This document shows positions 12,475 through 27,620 of a stretch of 64,000 bases of DNA, in pieces. Where the stretch lies: the NCBI RefSeq assembly GCF_051401765.1, contig NW_027480467.1, forward strand, positions 1,674,001-1,738,000, read 5' to 3'. Within the stretch, counting starts at the first letter, position 1. Each line of letters starts with the position of its first letter. The position numbers and the translations under genes were made by a program. The stretch comes from Calliopsis andreniformis. Its lineage: Eukaryota > Arthropoda > Insecta > Hymenoptera > Andrenidae. Under the pieces are notes generated by a model, which worked only from the letters and a program-made list of their open reading frames with translations, searched no databases and was not told the DNA's origin.

Positions 12475-15400
12475 CCTCAATCCTCAATCCTCAATCATCA
12501 ATCCTCAAACCTCAATCCTCAACCCTCAGTCCTCATCCTCAATTCTCAATTCTCAATCCTCAATCCTCAATTCTCAGTCTTCAGTCCTCAATAATCAATC
12601 TCCAATACTAGATCCTCAATCCCCAATCCTCAATCGTTAATCCTCAATCTTCAATCCTCAATCCCCAGTCCTCAATCCTCAATACTCAATCTTCAATCCT
12701 GAATCCTCAATTCTCAATCCTCAATACTCAATCCTGAATCGTCAATCCTCAATCGTCAATCCTCAATCCCCAATCCTGAATCTTCAATCCTCAATCCTCA
12801 ACCCTCAATCCTCAATACTCTATCTTCAATCCTCAATACTCAATCTTCAATCCTCAATCCTCAATCCTCAATCCTAAAATCCTCAATCCTCAATATTCAA
12901 CACACAACCCTCAACCATCAATCCTCAATACTCAACCATCAATACTCAATTTTCAATACTCACTAGAATATCCTGAATTCTCAGTTTTCAATACTCAATC
13001 CTCAATCTTCAAACTTCATGTCTCCATCCACAAACATCAATCCTCATCACTCAACCCACAACACTCAGTCCTCAATCTTCAATCCTCAATCCTCAATACT
13101 CAATCCTCAGTCCTCAGTCCTCAATCTTCAATACTCAATGCTCAATCCTAAAATCCTCAATCCTCAATCCTCAATCATTAATCCTCAATCGTCAATACTC
13201 AATCCTCAATCCTCAATCCTCAATCCTCAATACTCAATCTTCAATACTCAATCGTCAATCCTCAGTCCTCAATTCTCAATCGTCAATCCTCGTTCCTCAA
13301 TCCTCAACCCTTAGCCCTCATCCTCAATCCTCAATCCTGAATCCTCAATACTCAATCTTCAATCCTCAATACTCAGTCTTCAATCCTCAATCCTCAATCC
13401 TCAATCCTCAGTCCTCAATCCACAATCATCAATCCTCAATCTTCAATACTCATTCCTCAATCCTCAATCCTCAATCCTCAATACTCAATCTTCAATCCTC
13501 AACACTCAAACCTCAATCTTCAATCCTCAATACTCAATCCTCAATCCTCAATACTCAACCATCAATCCTCAATTCTCAATACTCAATAGAATATCCTGAA
13601 TTCTCAGTATTCAATACTCAAACCTCAATCCTCAACCCTCAGCCCTCATCCTCCACCCTCAATCCTCAATCCTCAACCCTCAATCCTCAATCCTCAGTCC
13701 TCAGTCCTCAAACTGCAATCCTCAACCCTCAGCCATCATCCTCAATCCTCAATCCTCGTTCCTCAATCCTCAATCCTCAATCCTCAATCCTCAATAGTCA
13801 ATCTCCAATCCTAGATCCTCAATCCCCAATCCTCAATCCTTAATCCTCAATCTTCAATCCTCAATCCTCAATCCTCAATCTTCAATACTCAATCCACAAT
13901 CCTCAATCCTCAATCCTCAATACTCAATCTTCAATCCTCAATCCGCAATACTCAAGCCTCAACCCTCAGCCCTCATCCTCAATCCTCAATCCTGAATCCT
14001 CAATCCTCAATCTTCAATCCTCAATACTCAGTCTTCAATCCTAAAATCCTCAACCCTCAATCCTCAGTCCTCAATCCACAATCATCAATCCTCAATCTTC
14101 AATACTCATTCCTCAATCCTCACTCCTCAATCCTCAATCCTCAATCCTCAATCCTCAATCCTCATTCCCCAATCCTCAATCCTCAATCCTCAATCCTCAA
14201 TCTTCAATCCTCAACCGTCAGTCCTCGGCCTCAATCCTCAAACCTCAATCCTCAATCCTCAATCTTCAATCATCAATACTCAATCTTCAATCCTCAATTC
14301 TCAATCCTCAATCCTCAATCCTCAATCCTCAATATTCACCACACAACCATCAGCCATCAATTCTCAATACTCAACCATCAATCCTCAATTCTTAGTACTC
14401 AATAGAATATCCTGAATTCTCATGATTCAATACTCAATCCACAATATTCAATAATCAAGTCCCGATCATCAAACATCAATTCTCAACACTCAACCCTCAA
14501 CACTCGGTCCTCTCTCTTCAATCCTCCAACCTCAATCCTCTATCCTCAAGCGTCAATCCTCAATCCTCAATCCTCAACCCTCAATCCTCAGTCCTCAAAC
14601 CTCAATTCCGAATCCTCAATCCTGACTGCTCAATCTTCATTCCTCAGTCCGCAACAATCAATTGTCAATCCTCAATCCTCAACAGAATATCCTCAATTGA
14701 CAGTTTTCAATACTCAATCCCCAATCTTCAATCTTCAAATCTCAATTCACAGACATCAGTTCTCATCACTCAACCCTCAACACTCAGTCCTGAATCTTCA
14801 ATGCTCAATCCTCAATCCTCAATCTTCTATCCTCCATACTCAATCTTCAGTCCTCAATCCTCAATCATCAATCATCAATCCTCAATCCTCAATCCTCAAT
14901 CCTCAATCCTCCATCCTCATTCCTCAAACCTCAATCCTCAACCCTCATTCCTCATCCTCAATTCTGAATTCTCAATTCTCAATCCTCAATCCTCAATCCT
15001 CAATCTTCAATCCTCAATAATCAATCTCCTATCCTAGATCCTCAATCCCCAATACTCTATCCTTAATCCTCAATATTCAATCCTCTATCCCCAGTCCACA
15101 ATCTTCAATCCCCAAAGCTCAATAATCAATCCTCAATCCTCAGTCCTCAATCGTCAATCATCAATCCACAATCTTCAATGCTCAATCCTCAATCCTCAAT
15201 CCTCAATCCTCAATCCTCAATCATCAATCCTCAATCTTCAATACTCAATCCTCAATCCTCAATCCTCAATCCTCCATCCTCAATTCTCAATCCTCAATCC
15301 TCTGTCCTCAGTCCTCAAAACTCAACACTCAACCCTCAGCCCTCATCCTCAATCCTCAATCCTGAATCCTCAATCCTCAATCTTCAATCCTCAATACTCA

Positions 15401-17254
15401 GTCTTCATGCCTCAATCCTCAATCCTCAATCCTCAGTACTCAATCCTCAATCATCAATCCTCAATCTTCAATACTCAATCCTCAATCCTCAATCCTCAAT
15501 CCTCAATACTCAATCTTCAATCCTCAATCCTCAACCCTCAATCCTCAACCCTCAACCCTCATCCTCCATCCTCAAGCCTCAATCCTCAAACCTCAATCTT
15601 CAATCCTCAATACTCAATCTTCGATTCTCAACTCTCAATCCTCAATCCTCAATACCCAATCCTCAATCCTCAATCCGCAATCCTCAATTCTCAATCATCA
15701 GTCCTCGTTCCTCAAACCTCAATCCTCAACCCTCAGTCCTCATCCTCAATTCTAAATTCTCAATCCTCAAACCTCAATCTTCAATCCTCAACATTCAATC
15801 CTCAATCTTCACCATCAGTCCTCAATCCTCAATCCTCAATCATCAATCCTCAGTCTTCGATAATCAATCATCAATCATCAATCCTCAATCCTCAACCCTC
15901 AGCCCTCATCCTCAATCCTCAATCCTGAATCCTCAATCCTCAATCATCAATACTGAATCCTCAATCATCAACCTTCAATCCTCAATACTCAATCTTCAAT
16001 CCTCAATACTCAATCCTCAATATTCAACACGCAACCATCAACCATCAATTCTCAATACTCAACCATCAATCCTCAATTCTCAATACTCAATAGAATATAC
16101 TGAATTCTCAGGATTCAATACTCAAACCTCAATCCACAGCCCTCAGCCATCATCCTCCATCCTCAATACTCAATCCTCAATCCTCAATCTTCAATCCTCA
16201 ATAATCAACCTCCAATCCTAGATCCTCAATCCCGAATCCTCAATTCTTAATCCTCAATCTTCAATCCTCAATCCACAGTCCTCGATCTTCAATCCTCAAT
16301 GCTCAATCCTCAATCCTCAATCCTCAGTCCTCAATCGTCAATCATCAATCCACAATCTTCAGTACTCAATCCCCAGTCCTCAATCCTCAATCCTCAATCC
16401 TCAATCATCAATCCTCAATCTTCAATGCTCAATCGTCAATCCTCAATCCTCAATCCCCAATACTCAATCTTCAATCTTCAATCCTCAATCCTCAATCCTC
16501 AATCCTCAACCCTCAGCCCTGATCCTCGATCCTCAATCCTGAATCCTCAATCCTCAATCTTCAATCCTCAATACTCAGTCTTCAATCATCAATCCTCAAT
16601 ACTCAATCCTCAATCCTCAATCCTCAATCATCAATCCTCAATCCTCAATCATCAACCTTCAATCCTCAATACTCAATCTTCAACCCTCAATACTCAATTC
16701 TCAATATTCAACACACAACCATCAATCATCAATTCTCAATATTCAACCATCAATCCTCAATTCTCAATACTCAATATAATATCCCAAATTCTCATGATTC
16801 AACACTCAATCCACAATATTCATTAATCAAACCTCGATCCTCAAACATCAATTCTCAACACTCAATCCTCAACACTCGGTCCTCTCCCTTCAATCCTCCA
16901 TCCTCAATCCTCTATCCTGAAGCGTCAATCCTCAATCCTCAATCCTCAACCCTCAATCCTCAGTCCTCAAACCTCAATACTCAATCTTCGATTCCCACTC
17001 CTCAATCCTCAATCCTCAATCCTCAATCTTCAATCCTCAATCCTCAATCCTCAATCCTCAATCCTCAATCCTCAATCCTCAATCATCAATCCTCAATCTT
17101 CAACACCCATTCATCAACCCTCAATCCTGAATCCTCAATCCTCAATCTTCGATCCTCAATCCTCAATCCTCAACCATCAATCCCCAATCTTCAACACTCA
17201 ATCCTCAATCCTCAATCCTCAATCCTGAATCATCAATCCTCAATCTTCAATACT
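12475..17254 (+). repeat. 4.8 kb copy of 3791-8570 inside X1
   Basis: Matches 3791-8570 at a constant offset of 8684, covering L1, M, L3, L2, Eb and L5. Reading both copies side by side I noticed only four single-base differences (near 14053, 14459, 15930 and 16623), so the copying or homogenising event is recent. It ends where the first copy carries a deletion junction at about 8570. Confidence 0.75.
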
Positions 17255-20200
17255 CAATCCTCAATCCTCAATCCTCAATCCTCAATACTCAACCATCGAT
17301 CCTCAATTCCCAATACTCAATAGAATATACTGGATTCTCAGTATTGAATACTCAAACCTCAATCCTCAACCATCAGCCCTCATCCTCCATCCTCAATCCT
17401 CAATCCTCAAACCTCAATCTTCAATCCTCAATGCTCAATCTTCGATCCTCAACCCTCAACACTCAATCCTCAATCCTCAATCCTCAGTCATGAATACTCA
17501 ATCTTCAAAACTCAATCCTCAATCCTCAATCCTCAATCCTCAATCCTCAATCCTCAATCCTCATCCCTCAAACCTCAATCCTCAACCCTCAGTCCTCATC
17601 CTCAATTCTCAATTCTCAATCCTCAATCCTCAATTCTCAATCTTCAATCCTCAATAATCAATCTCCAATCCTAGATCCTCAATCCCCAATCCTCAATCGT
17701 TAATCCTCAATCTTCAATCCTCAATCCCCAGTTCTTAATCCTCAATACTCAATCTTCAATCCTCAATCGTCAATTCTCAATCCTCAATACTCAATCCTCA
17801 ATCGTCAATCCTCAATCCTCAAACCTCAATCTTCAATCCTCAATGCTCAATCTTCGATCCTCAACCCTCAACACTCAATCCTCAATCCTCAATCCTCAGT
17901 CATGAATACTCAATCCTCAATCCTCAATCCTCAATACTCAACCATCAATCCTCAATTCCCAATACTCAATAGAATATCCTGGATTCTCAGTATTCAATAC
18001 TCAAACCTCAATCCTCAACCATCAGCCCTCATCCTCCATCCTCAATCCTCAATCCTCAAACCTCAATCTTCAATCCTCAATACTCAATCTTCGATCCTCA
18101 ATCCGCAACACTCAATCCTCAATCCACAATCCTCAGTCATGAATACTCAATCTTCAATACTCAATCCTCAACCCTCAATCCTCAATCCTCAATCCTCAAT
18201 CCTCATTCCTCAAACCTCAATCCTCAACACTCAGGCCACATCCTCAATTCTCAATTCTCAATCCTCAATCCTCAATACTCAGTCTTCAATCCTCAATCCT
18301 CAATCCTCAATCCTCAGTACTCAATCCTCAATCATCAATCCTCAATCTTCAATACTCAATCCTCAATCCTCAATCCTCAATCCTCAATACTCAATCTTCA
18401 ATCCTCAATCCTCAACCCTCAATCCTCAACCCTCAACCCTCATCCTCCATCCTCAAGCCTCAATCCTCAAACCTCAATCTTCAATCCTCAATACTCAATC
18501 TTCGATTCTCAACTCTCAATCCTCAATCCTCAATACCCAATCCTCAATCCTCAATCCGCAATCCTCAATTCTCAATCATCAGTCCTCGTTCCTCAAACCT
18601 CAATCCTCAACCCTCAGTCCTCATCCTCAATTCTAAATTCTCAATCCTCAAACCTCAATCTTCAATCCTCAACATTCAATCCTCAATCTTCACCATCAGT
18701 CCTCAATCCTCAATCCTCAATCATCAATCCTCAGTCTTCGATAATCAATCATCAATCATCAATCCTCAATCCTCAACCCTCAGCCCTCATCCTCAATCCT
18801 CAATCCTGAATCCTCAATCCTCAATCATCAATACTGAATCCTCAATCATCAACCTTCAATCCTCAATACTCAATCTTCAATCCTCAATACTCAATCCTCA
18901 ATATTCAACACGCAACCATCAACCATCAATTCTCAATACTCAACCATCAATCCTCAATTCTCAATACTCAATAGAATATACTGAATTCTCAGGATTCAAT
19001 ACTCAAACCTCAATCCACAGCCCTCAGCCATCATCCTCCATCCTCAATACTCAATCCTCAATCCTCAATCTTCAATCCTCAATAATCAACCTCCAATCCT
19101 AGATCCTCAATCCCGAATCCTCAATTCTTAATCCTCAATCTTCAATCCTCAATCCACAGTCCTCGATCTTCAATCCTCAATGCTCAATCCTCAATCCTCA
19201 ATCCTCAGTCCTCAATCGTCAATCATCAATCCACAATCTTCAGTACTCAATCCCCTGTCCTCAATCCTCAATCCTCAATCCTCAATCATCAATCCTCAAT
19301 GCTCAATCCTCAATCCTCAATCCTCAGTCCTCAATCGTCAATCATCAATCCACAATCTTCAGTACTCAATCCCCAGTCCTCAATCCTCAATCCTCAATCC
19401 TCAATCATCAATCCTCAATCTTCAATGCTCAATCGTCAATCCTCAATCCTCAATCCCCAATACTCAATCTTCAATCTTCAATCCTCAATCCTCAATCCTC
19501 AATCCTCAACCCTCAGCCCTGATCCTCGATCCTCAATCCTGAATCCTCAATCCTCAATCTTCAATCCTCAATACTCAGTCTTCAATCATCAATCCTCAAT
19601 ACTCAATCCTCAATCCTCAATCCTCAATCATCAATCCTCAATCCTCAATCATCAACCTTCAATCCTCAATACTCAATCTTCAACCCTCAATACTCAATTC
19701 TCAATATTCAACACACAACCATCAATCATCAATTCTCAATATTCAACCATCAATCCTCAATTCTCAATACTCAATATAATATCCCAAATTCTCATGATTC
19801 AACACTCAATCCACAATATTCATTAATCAAACCTCGATCCTCAAACATCAATTCTCAACACTCAATCCTCAACACTCGGTCCTCTCCCTTCAATCCTCCA
19901 TCCTCAATCCTCTATCCTGAAGCGTCAATCCTCAATCCTCAATCCTCAACCCTCAATCCTCAGTCCTCAAACCTCAATACTCAATCTTCGATTCCCACTC
20001 CTCAATCCTCAATCCTCAATCCTCAATCTTCAATCCTCAATCCTCAATCCTCAATCCTCAATCCTCAATCCTCAATCATCAATCCTCAATCTTCAACACC
20101 CATTCATCAACCCTCAATCCTGAATCCTCAATCCTCAATCTTCGATCCTCAATCCTCAATCCTCAACCATCAATCCCCAATCTTCAACACTCAATCCTCA

Positions 20201-20894
20201 ATCCTCAATCCTCAATCCTGAATCATCAATCCTCAATCTTCAATACTCAATCCTCAATCCTCAATCCTCAATCCTCAATACTCAACCATCGATCCTCAAT
20301 TCCCAATACTCAATAGAATATCCTGGATTCTCAGTATTGAATACTCAAACCTCAATCCTCAACCATCAGCCCTCATCCTCCATCCTCAATCCTCAATCCT
20401 CAAACCTCAATCTTCAATCCTCAATGCTCAATCTTCGATCCTCAACCCTCAACACTCAATCCTCAATCCTCAATCCTCAGTCATGAATACTCAATCTTCA
20501 AAACTCAATCCTCAATCCTCAATCCTCAATCCTCAATCCTCAATCCTCAATCCTCATCCCTCAAACCTCAATCCTCAACCCTCAGTCCTCATCCTCAATT
20601 CTCAATTCTCAATCCTCAATCCTCAATTCTCAATCTTCAATCCTCAATAATCAATCTCCAATCCTAGATCCTCAATCCCCAATCCTCAATCGTTAATCCT
20701 CAATCTTCAATCCTCAATCCCCAGTTCTTAATCCTCAATACTCAATCTTCAATCCTCAATCGTCAATTCTCAATCCTCAATACTCAATCCTCAATCGTCA
20801 ATCCTCAATCCTCAAACCTCAATCTTCAATCCTCAATGCTCAATCTTCGATCCTCAACCCTCAACACTCAATCCTCAATCCTCAATCCTCAGTC
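15392..20894 (+). repeat. 2.9 kb inner tandem pair in X1
   Basis: 15392-18272 and 18273-20894 are direct copies at offset 2881, rising to 3000 after a 119 bp duplication and 2993 after loss of one heptad. Both hold Eb, L5 and G anchors (16093/18974, 16777/19777, 17323/20316). The second G of the first copy (17972) corresponds to the G that opens the next 12.3 kb unit (20965). The joint near 18.27 kb follows a phrase common to both parents (caatactcagtcttc), as expected from unequal exchange between similar blocks. Confidence 0.75.
19178..19415 (+). repeat. 119 bp (17-heptad) local tandem duplication
   Basis: The phrase atgctcaatcctcaatcc occurs at 19180 and 19299 and the sequence between is repeated. 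The first copy carries cccctgtcc, the second ccccagtcc. The corresponding place in X2 (31409-31530) has a single copy with the cccctgtcc base. Confidence 0.8.
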
Positions 20895-23800
20895 ATGAAT
20901 ACTCAATCCTCAATCCTCAATCCTCAATACTCAACCATCAATCCTCAATTCCCAATACTCAATAGAATATCCTGGATTCTCAGTATTCAATACTCAAACC
21001 TCAATCCTCAACCATCAGCCCTCATCCTCCATCCTCAATCCTCAATCCTCAAACCTCAATCTTCAATCCTCAATACTCAATCTTCGATCCTCAATCCGCA
21101 ACACTCAATCCTCAATCCACAATCCTCAGTCATGAATACTCAATCTTCAATACTCAATCCTCAACCCTCAATCCTCAATCCTCAATCCTCAATCCTCATT
21201 CCTCAAACCTCAATCCTCAACACTCAGGCCACATCCTCAATTCTCAATTCTCAATCCTCAATCCTCAATACTCAGTCTTCAATCCTCAATCCTCAATCCT
21301 CAATCCTCAGTACTCAATCCTCAATCATCAATCCTCAATCTTCAATACTCAATCCTCAATCCTCAATCCTCAATCCTCAATACTCAATCTTCAATCCTCA
21401 ATCCTCAACCCTCAATCCTCAACCCTCAACCCTCATCCTCCATCCTCAATCCTCAATCCTCAATCCTCAGTCCTCAATCCACAATCATCAATCCTCAATC
21501 TTCAATACTCATTCCTCAATCCTCAATCCTCAATCCTCAATACTCAATAGTCAATCCTCAATCCTCAATCCTCAATCCTCAACCCTCAATCCTCAGTCCT
21601 CAAACCTCAATACTCAATCTTCGATTCCCACTCCTCAATCCTCAATCTCCAATCCTCAATCTTCAATCCTCAATCCTCAATCCTCAATCCTCAATCCTCA
21701 ATCCTCAATCCTCAATCATCAATCCTCAATCTTCAACACTCATTCATCAACCCACAATCCACAATCTTCAATCCTCAATCCTCAATCTTCGATCCTCAAT
21801 CCTCAATCCTCAATCATCAATCCTCAATCTTCAACACTCAATCCTCAATCGTCAATCCTCAATCCTGAATCATCAATCCTCAATCTTCAATACTCAATCC
21901 TCAATCCTCAATCCTCAATCCTCAATACTCAACCATCGATCCTCAATTCCCAATACTCAATAGAATATCCTGGATTCTCTGTATTCAATACTCAAACCTC
22001 AATCCTCAACCATCAGCCCTCATCCTCCATCCTCAATCCTCAATCCTCAAACCTCAATCTCCAATCCTCAATACTCAATCTTCGATCCTCAATCCTCAAC
22101 ACTCAATCCTCAATCCTCAATCCTCAGTCATGAATACTCAATCTTCAATACTCAATCCTCAATCCTCAATCCTCAATCCTCAATCCTCAATCCTCAATCA
22201 TCAATCCTCAAACCTCAATCCTCAACCCTCAGTCCTCATCCTCAATTCTCAATTCTCAATCCTCAATCCTCAATTCTCAGTCTTCAGTCCTCAATAATCA
22301 ATCTCCAATACTAGATCCTCAATCCCCAATCCTCAATCGTTAATCCTGAATCTTTAATCCTCAATCCCCAGTCCTCAATCCTCAATACTCAATCTTCAAT
22401 CCTGAATCCTCAATTCTCAATCCTCAATACTCAATCCTCAATCGTCAATCCTCAATCGTCAATCCTCAATCCCCAATCCTGAATCTTCACTCCTCAATCC
22501 TCAACCCTCAATCCTCAATCCTCTATCTTCAATCCTCAATACTCAATCTTCAATCCTCAATCCTCAATCCTCAATCCTCAATCCTCATTCCCCAATCCTC
22601 AATCCTCAATCCTCAATCCTCAATCTTCAATCCTCAACCGTCAGTCCTCGGCCTCAATCCTCAAACCTCAATCCTCAATCCTCAATCTTCAATCATCAAT
22701 ACTCAATCTTCAATCCTCAATTCTCAATCCTCAATCCTCAATCCTCAATCCTCAATATTCACCACACAACCATCAGCCATCAATTCTCAATACTCAACCA
22801 TCAATCCTCAATTCTTAGTACTCAATAGAATATCCTGAATTCTCATGTTTCAATACTCAATCCACAATATTCAATAATCAAATCCCGATCATCAAACATC
22901 AATTCTCAACACTCAATCCTCAACACTCGGTCCTCTCTCTTCAATCCTCCAACCTCAATCCTCTATCCTCAAGCGTCAATCCTCAATCCTCAATCCTCAA
23001 CCCTCAATCCTCAGTCCTCAAACCTCAATTCCGAATCCTCAATCCTGAATGCTCAATCTTCATTCCTCAGTCCGCAACAATCAATTGTCAATCCTCAATC
23101 CTCAACAGAATATCCTCAATTGACAGTTTTCAATACTCAATCCCCAATCTTCAATCTTCAAATCTCAATTCACAGACATCAGTTCTCATCACTCAACCCT
23201 CAACACTCAGTCCTGAATCTTCAATGCTCAATCCTCAATCCTCAATCTTCTATCCTCCATACTCAATCTTCAGTCCTCAATCCTCAATCATCAATCATCA
23301 ATCATCAATCCTCAATCCTCAATCCTCAATCCTCAATCCTCAATCCTCCATCCTCATTCCTCAAACCTCAATCCTCAACCCTCATTCCTCATCCTCAATT
23401 CTGAATTCTCAATTCTCAATCCTCAATCCTCAATCCTCAATCTTCAATCCTCAATAATCAATCTCCTATCCTAGATCCTCAATCCCCAATACTCTATCCT
23501 TAATCCTCAATATTCAATCCTCTATCCCCAGTCCACAATCTTCAATCCCCAAAGCTCAATAATCAATCCTCAATCCTCAGTCCTCAATCGTCAATCATCA
23601 ATCCACAATCTTCAATGCTCAATCCTCAATCCTCAATCCTCAATCCTCAATCCTCAATCATCAATCCTCAATCTTCAATACTCAATCCTCAATCCTCAAT
23701 CCTCAATCCTCCATCCTCAATTCTCAATCCTCAACCCTCTGTCCTCAGTCCTCAAAACTCAACACTCAACCCTCAGCCCTCATCCTCAATCCTCAATCCT

Positions 23801-26370
23801 GAATCCTCAATCCTCAATCTTCAATCCTCAATACTCAGTCTTCAATCCTCAATCCTCAATCCTCAATCCTCAGTACTCAATCCTCAATCATCAATCCTCA
23901 ATCTTCAATACTCAATCCTCAATCCTCAATCCGCAATCCTCAATACTCAACCTTCAATCCTCAATCCTCAACCCTCAATCCTCAACCCTCAACCCTCATC
24001 CTCCATCCTCAATCCTCAATCCTCAAACCTCAATCTTCAATCCTCAATACTCAATCTTCGATTCTCAACTCTCAATCCTCAATCCTCAATACCCAATCCT
24101 CAATCCTCAATCCGCAATCCTCAATTCTCAATCATCAGACCTCGTTCCTCAAACCTCAATCCTCAACCCTCAGTCCTCATCCTCAATTCTAAATTCTCAA
24201 TCCTCAAACCTCAATCTTCAATCCTCAACATTCAATCCTCAATCTTCACCATCAGTCCTCAATCCTCAATCCTCAATCATCAATCCTCAGTCTTCGATAA
24301 TCAATCATCAATCATCAATCCTCAATCCTCAACCCTCAGCCCTCATCCTCAATCCTCAATCCTGAATCCTCAATCCTCAATCATCAATACTCAATCCTCA
24401 ATCACCAACCTTCAATCCTCAATCCTCAATCCTCAATTCTCAATCATCAATCCTCAATCTTCAACACTCATTCATCAACCCACAATCCACAATCTTCAAT
24501 CCTCAATCCTCAATCATCAATCCTCAATCTTCTACACTCAATCCTCAATCGTCAATCCTCAAACCTGAATCATCAATCCTCAATCTTCAATACTCAAACC
24601 TCAAACCTCAACCATCAGCCCTCATCCTCCATCCTCAATCCTCAATCCTCAAACCTCAATCTCCAATCCTCAATACTCAATCTTCGATCCTCAATCCTCA
24701 ACACTCAATCCTCAATCCTCAATCCTCAGTCATGAATACTCAATCTTCAATACTCAATCCTCAATCCTCAATCCTCAATCCTCAATCCTCAATCCTCAAT
24801 CATCAATCCTCAAACCTCAATCCTCAACCCTCAGTCCTCATCCTCAATTCTCAATTCTCAATCCTCAATCCTCAATTCTCAGTCTTCAGTCCTCAATAAT
24901 CAATCTCCAATACTAGATCCTCAATCCCCAATCCTCAATCGTTAATCCTCAATCTTCAATCCTCAATCCCCAGTCCTCAATCCTCAATACTCAATCTTCA
25001 ATCCTGAATCCTCAATTCTCAATCCTCAATACTCAATCCTGAATCGTCAATCCTCAATCGTCAATCCTCAATCCCCAATCCTGAATCTTCAATCCTCAAT
25101 CCTCAACCCTCAATCCTCAATCCTCTATCTTCAATCCTCAATACTCAATCTTCAATCCTCAATCCTCAATCCTCAATCCTAAAATCCTCAATCCTCAATA
25201 TTCAACACACAACCCTCAACCATCAATCCTCAATACTCAACCATCAATACTCAATTTTCAATACTCACTAGAATATCCTGAATTCTCAGTTTTCAATACT
25301 CAATCCTCAATCTTCAAACTTCATGTCTCCATCCACAAACATCAATCCTCATCACTCAACCCACAACACTCAGTCCTCAATCTTCAATCCTCAATCCTCA
25401 ATACTCAATCCTCAGTCCTCAGTCCTCAATCTTCAATACTCAATGCTCAATCCTAAAATCCTCAATCCTCAATCCTCAATCATTAATCCTCAATCGTCAA
25501 TACTCAATCCTCAATCCTCAATCCTCAATCCTCAATACTCAATCTTCAATACTCAATCGTCAATCCTCAGTCCTCAATTCTCAATCGTCAATCCTCGTTC
25601 CTCAATCCTCAACCCTTAGCCCTCATCCTCAATCCTCAATCCTGAATCCTCAATACTCAATCTTCAATCCTCAATACTCAGTCTTCAATCCTCAATCCTC
25701 AATCCTCAATCCTCAGTCCTCAATCCACAATCATCAATCCTCAATCTTCAATACTCATTCCTCAATCCTCAATCCTCAATCCTCAATACTCAATCTTCAA
25801 TCCTCAACACTCAAACCTCAATCTTCAATCCTCAATACTCAATCCTCAATCCTCAATACTCAACCATCAATCCTCAATTCTCAATACTCAATAGAATATC
25901 CTGAATTCTCAGTATTCAATACTCAAACCTCAATCCTCAACCCTCAGCCCTCATCCTCCACCCTCAATCCTCAATCCTCAACCCTCAATCCTCAATCCTC
26001 AGTCCTCAGTTCTCAAACTGCAATCCTCAACCCTCAGCCATCATCCTCAATCCTCAATCCTCGTTCCTCAATCCTCAATCCTCAATCCTCAATCCTCAAT
26101 AGTCAATCTCCAATCCTAGATCCTCAATCCCCAATCCTCAATCCTTAATCCTCAATCTTCAATCCTCAATCCTCAATCCTCAATCTTCAATACTCAATCC
26201 ACAATCCTCAATCCTCAATCCTCAATACTCAATCTTCAATCCTCAATCCGCAATACTCAAGCCTCAACCCTCAGCCCTCATCCTCAATCCTCAATCCTGA
26301 ATCCTCAATCCTCAATCTTCAATCCTCAATACTCAGTCTTCAATCCTAAAATCCTCAATCCTCAATCCTC

Positions 26371-26454
26371 AGTCCTCAATCCACAATCATCAATCCTCAA
26401 TCTTCAATCCTCAGTCCTCAATCCACAATCATCAATCCTCAATCTTCAATACTC
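26371..26454 (+). repeat. 42 bp (six-heptad) local tandem duplication
   Basis: agtcctcaatccacaatc starts at 26371 and again at 26413. The other M-L3 intervals have one copy. Together with a loss of about 118 bp near 26525 it explains why M to L3 is 740 bp here against 816 bp in five other copies. Confidence 0.8.
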
Positions 26455-27620
26455 ATTCCTCAATCCTCACTCCTCAATCCTCAATCCTCAATCCTCAATC
26501 CTCAATCCTCATTCCCCAATCCTCAATTCTCAATCCTCAATCCTCAATCCTCAATCCTCAATATTCACCACACAACCATCAGCCATCAATTCTCAATACT
26601 CAACCATCAATCCTCAATTCTTAGTACTCAATAGAATATCCTGAATTCTCATGATTCAATACTCAATCCACAATATTCAATAATCAAATCCCGATCATCA
26701 AACATCAATTCTCAACACTCAACCCTCAACACTCGGTCCTCTCTCTTCAATCCTCCAACCTCAATCCTCTATCCTCAAGCGTCAATCCTCAATCCTCAAT
26801 CCTCAACCCTCAATCCTCAGTCCTCAAACCTCAATTCCGAATCCTCAATCCTGACTGCTCAATCTTCATTCCTCAGTCCGCAACAATCAATTGTCAATCC
26901 TCAATCCTCAACAGAATATCCTCAATTGACAGTTTTCAATACTCAATCCCCAATCTTCAATCTTCAAATCTCAATTCACAGACATCAGTTCTCATCACTC
27001 AACCCTCAACACTCAGTCCTGAATCTTCAATGCTCAATCCTCAATCCTCAATCTTCTATCCTCCATACTCAATCTTCAGTCCTCAATCCTCAATCATCAA
27101 TCATCAATCCTCAATCCTCAATCCTCAATCCTCAATCCTCCATCCTCATTCCTCAAACCTCAATCCTCAACCCTCATTCCTCATCCTCAATTCTGAATTC
27201 TCAATTCTCAATCCTCAATCCTCAATCCTCAATCTTCAATCCTCAATAATCAATCTCCTATCCTAGATCCTCAATCCCCAATACTCTATCCTTAATCCTC
27301 AATATTCAATCCTCTATCCCCAGTCCACAATCTTCAATCCCCAAAGCTCAATAATCAATCCTCAATCCTCAGTCCTCAATCGTCAATCATCAATCCACAA
27401 TCTTCAATGCTCAATCCTCAATCCTCAATCCTCAATCCTCAATCCTCAATCATCAATCCTCAATCTTCAATACTCAATCCTCAATCCTCAATCCTCAATC
27501 CTCCATCCTCAATTCTCAATCCTCAATCCTCTGTCCTCAGTCCTCAAAACTCAACACTCAACCCTCAGCCCTCATCCTCAATCCTCAATCCTGAATCCTC
27601 AATCCTCAATCTTCAATCCT

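Larger units (their letters stand above)
8583..20894 (+). repeat. 12.3 kb tandem higher-order unit, copy X1
   Basis: The unit begins with atgaatactcaatcc after caatcctcag and restarts with the same sequence at 20895. Anchor order is G 8653, G 9651, L3 10523, L2 10803, L1 12966, M 13589, L3 14405, L2 14685, Eb 16093, L5 16777, G 17323, G 17972, Eb 18974, L5 19777, G 20316. The next copy has the same 15 classes in the same order. The offset to X2 is 12312 at the left end, 12305 after one extra heptad near 10105, 12229 after changes near 14.1/26.5 kb, and 12110 after the 119 bp duplication at 19.2 kb. Few point differences are visible between copies. Confidence 0.85.
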
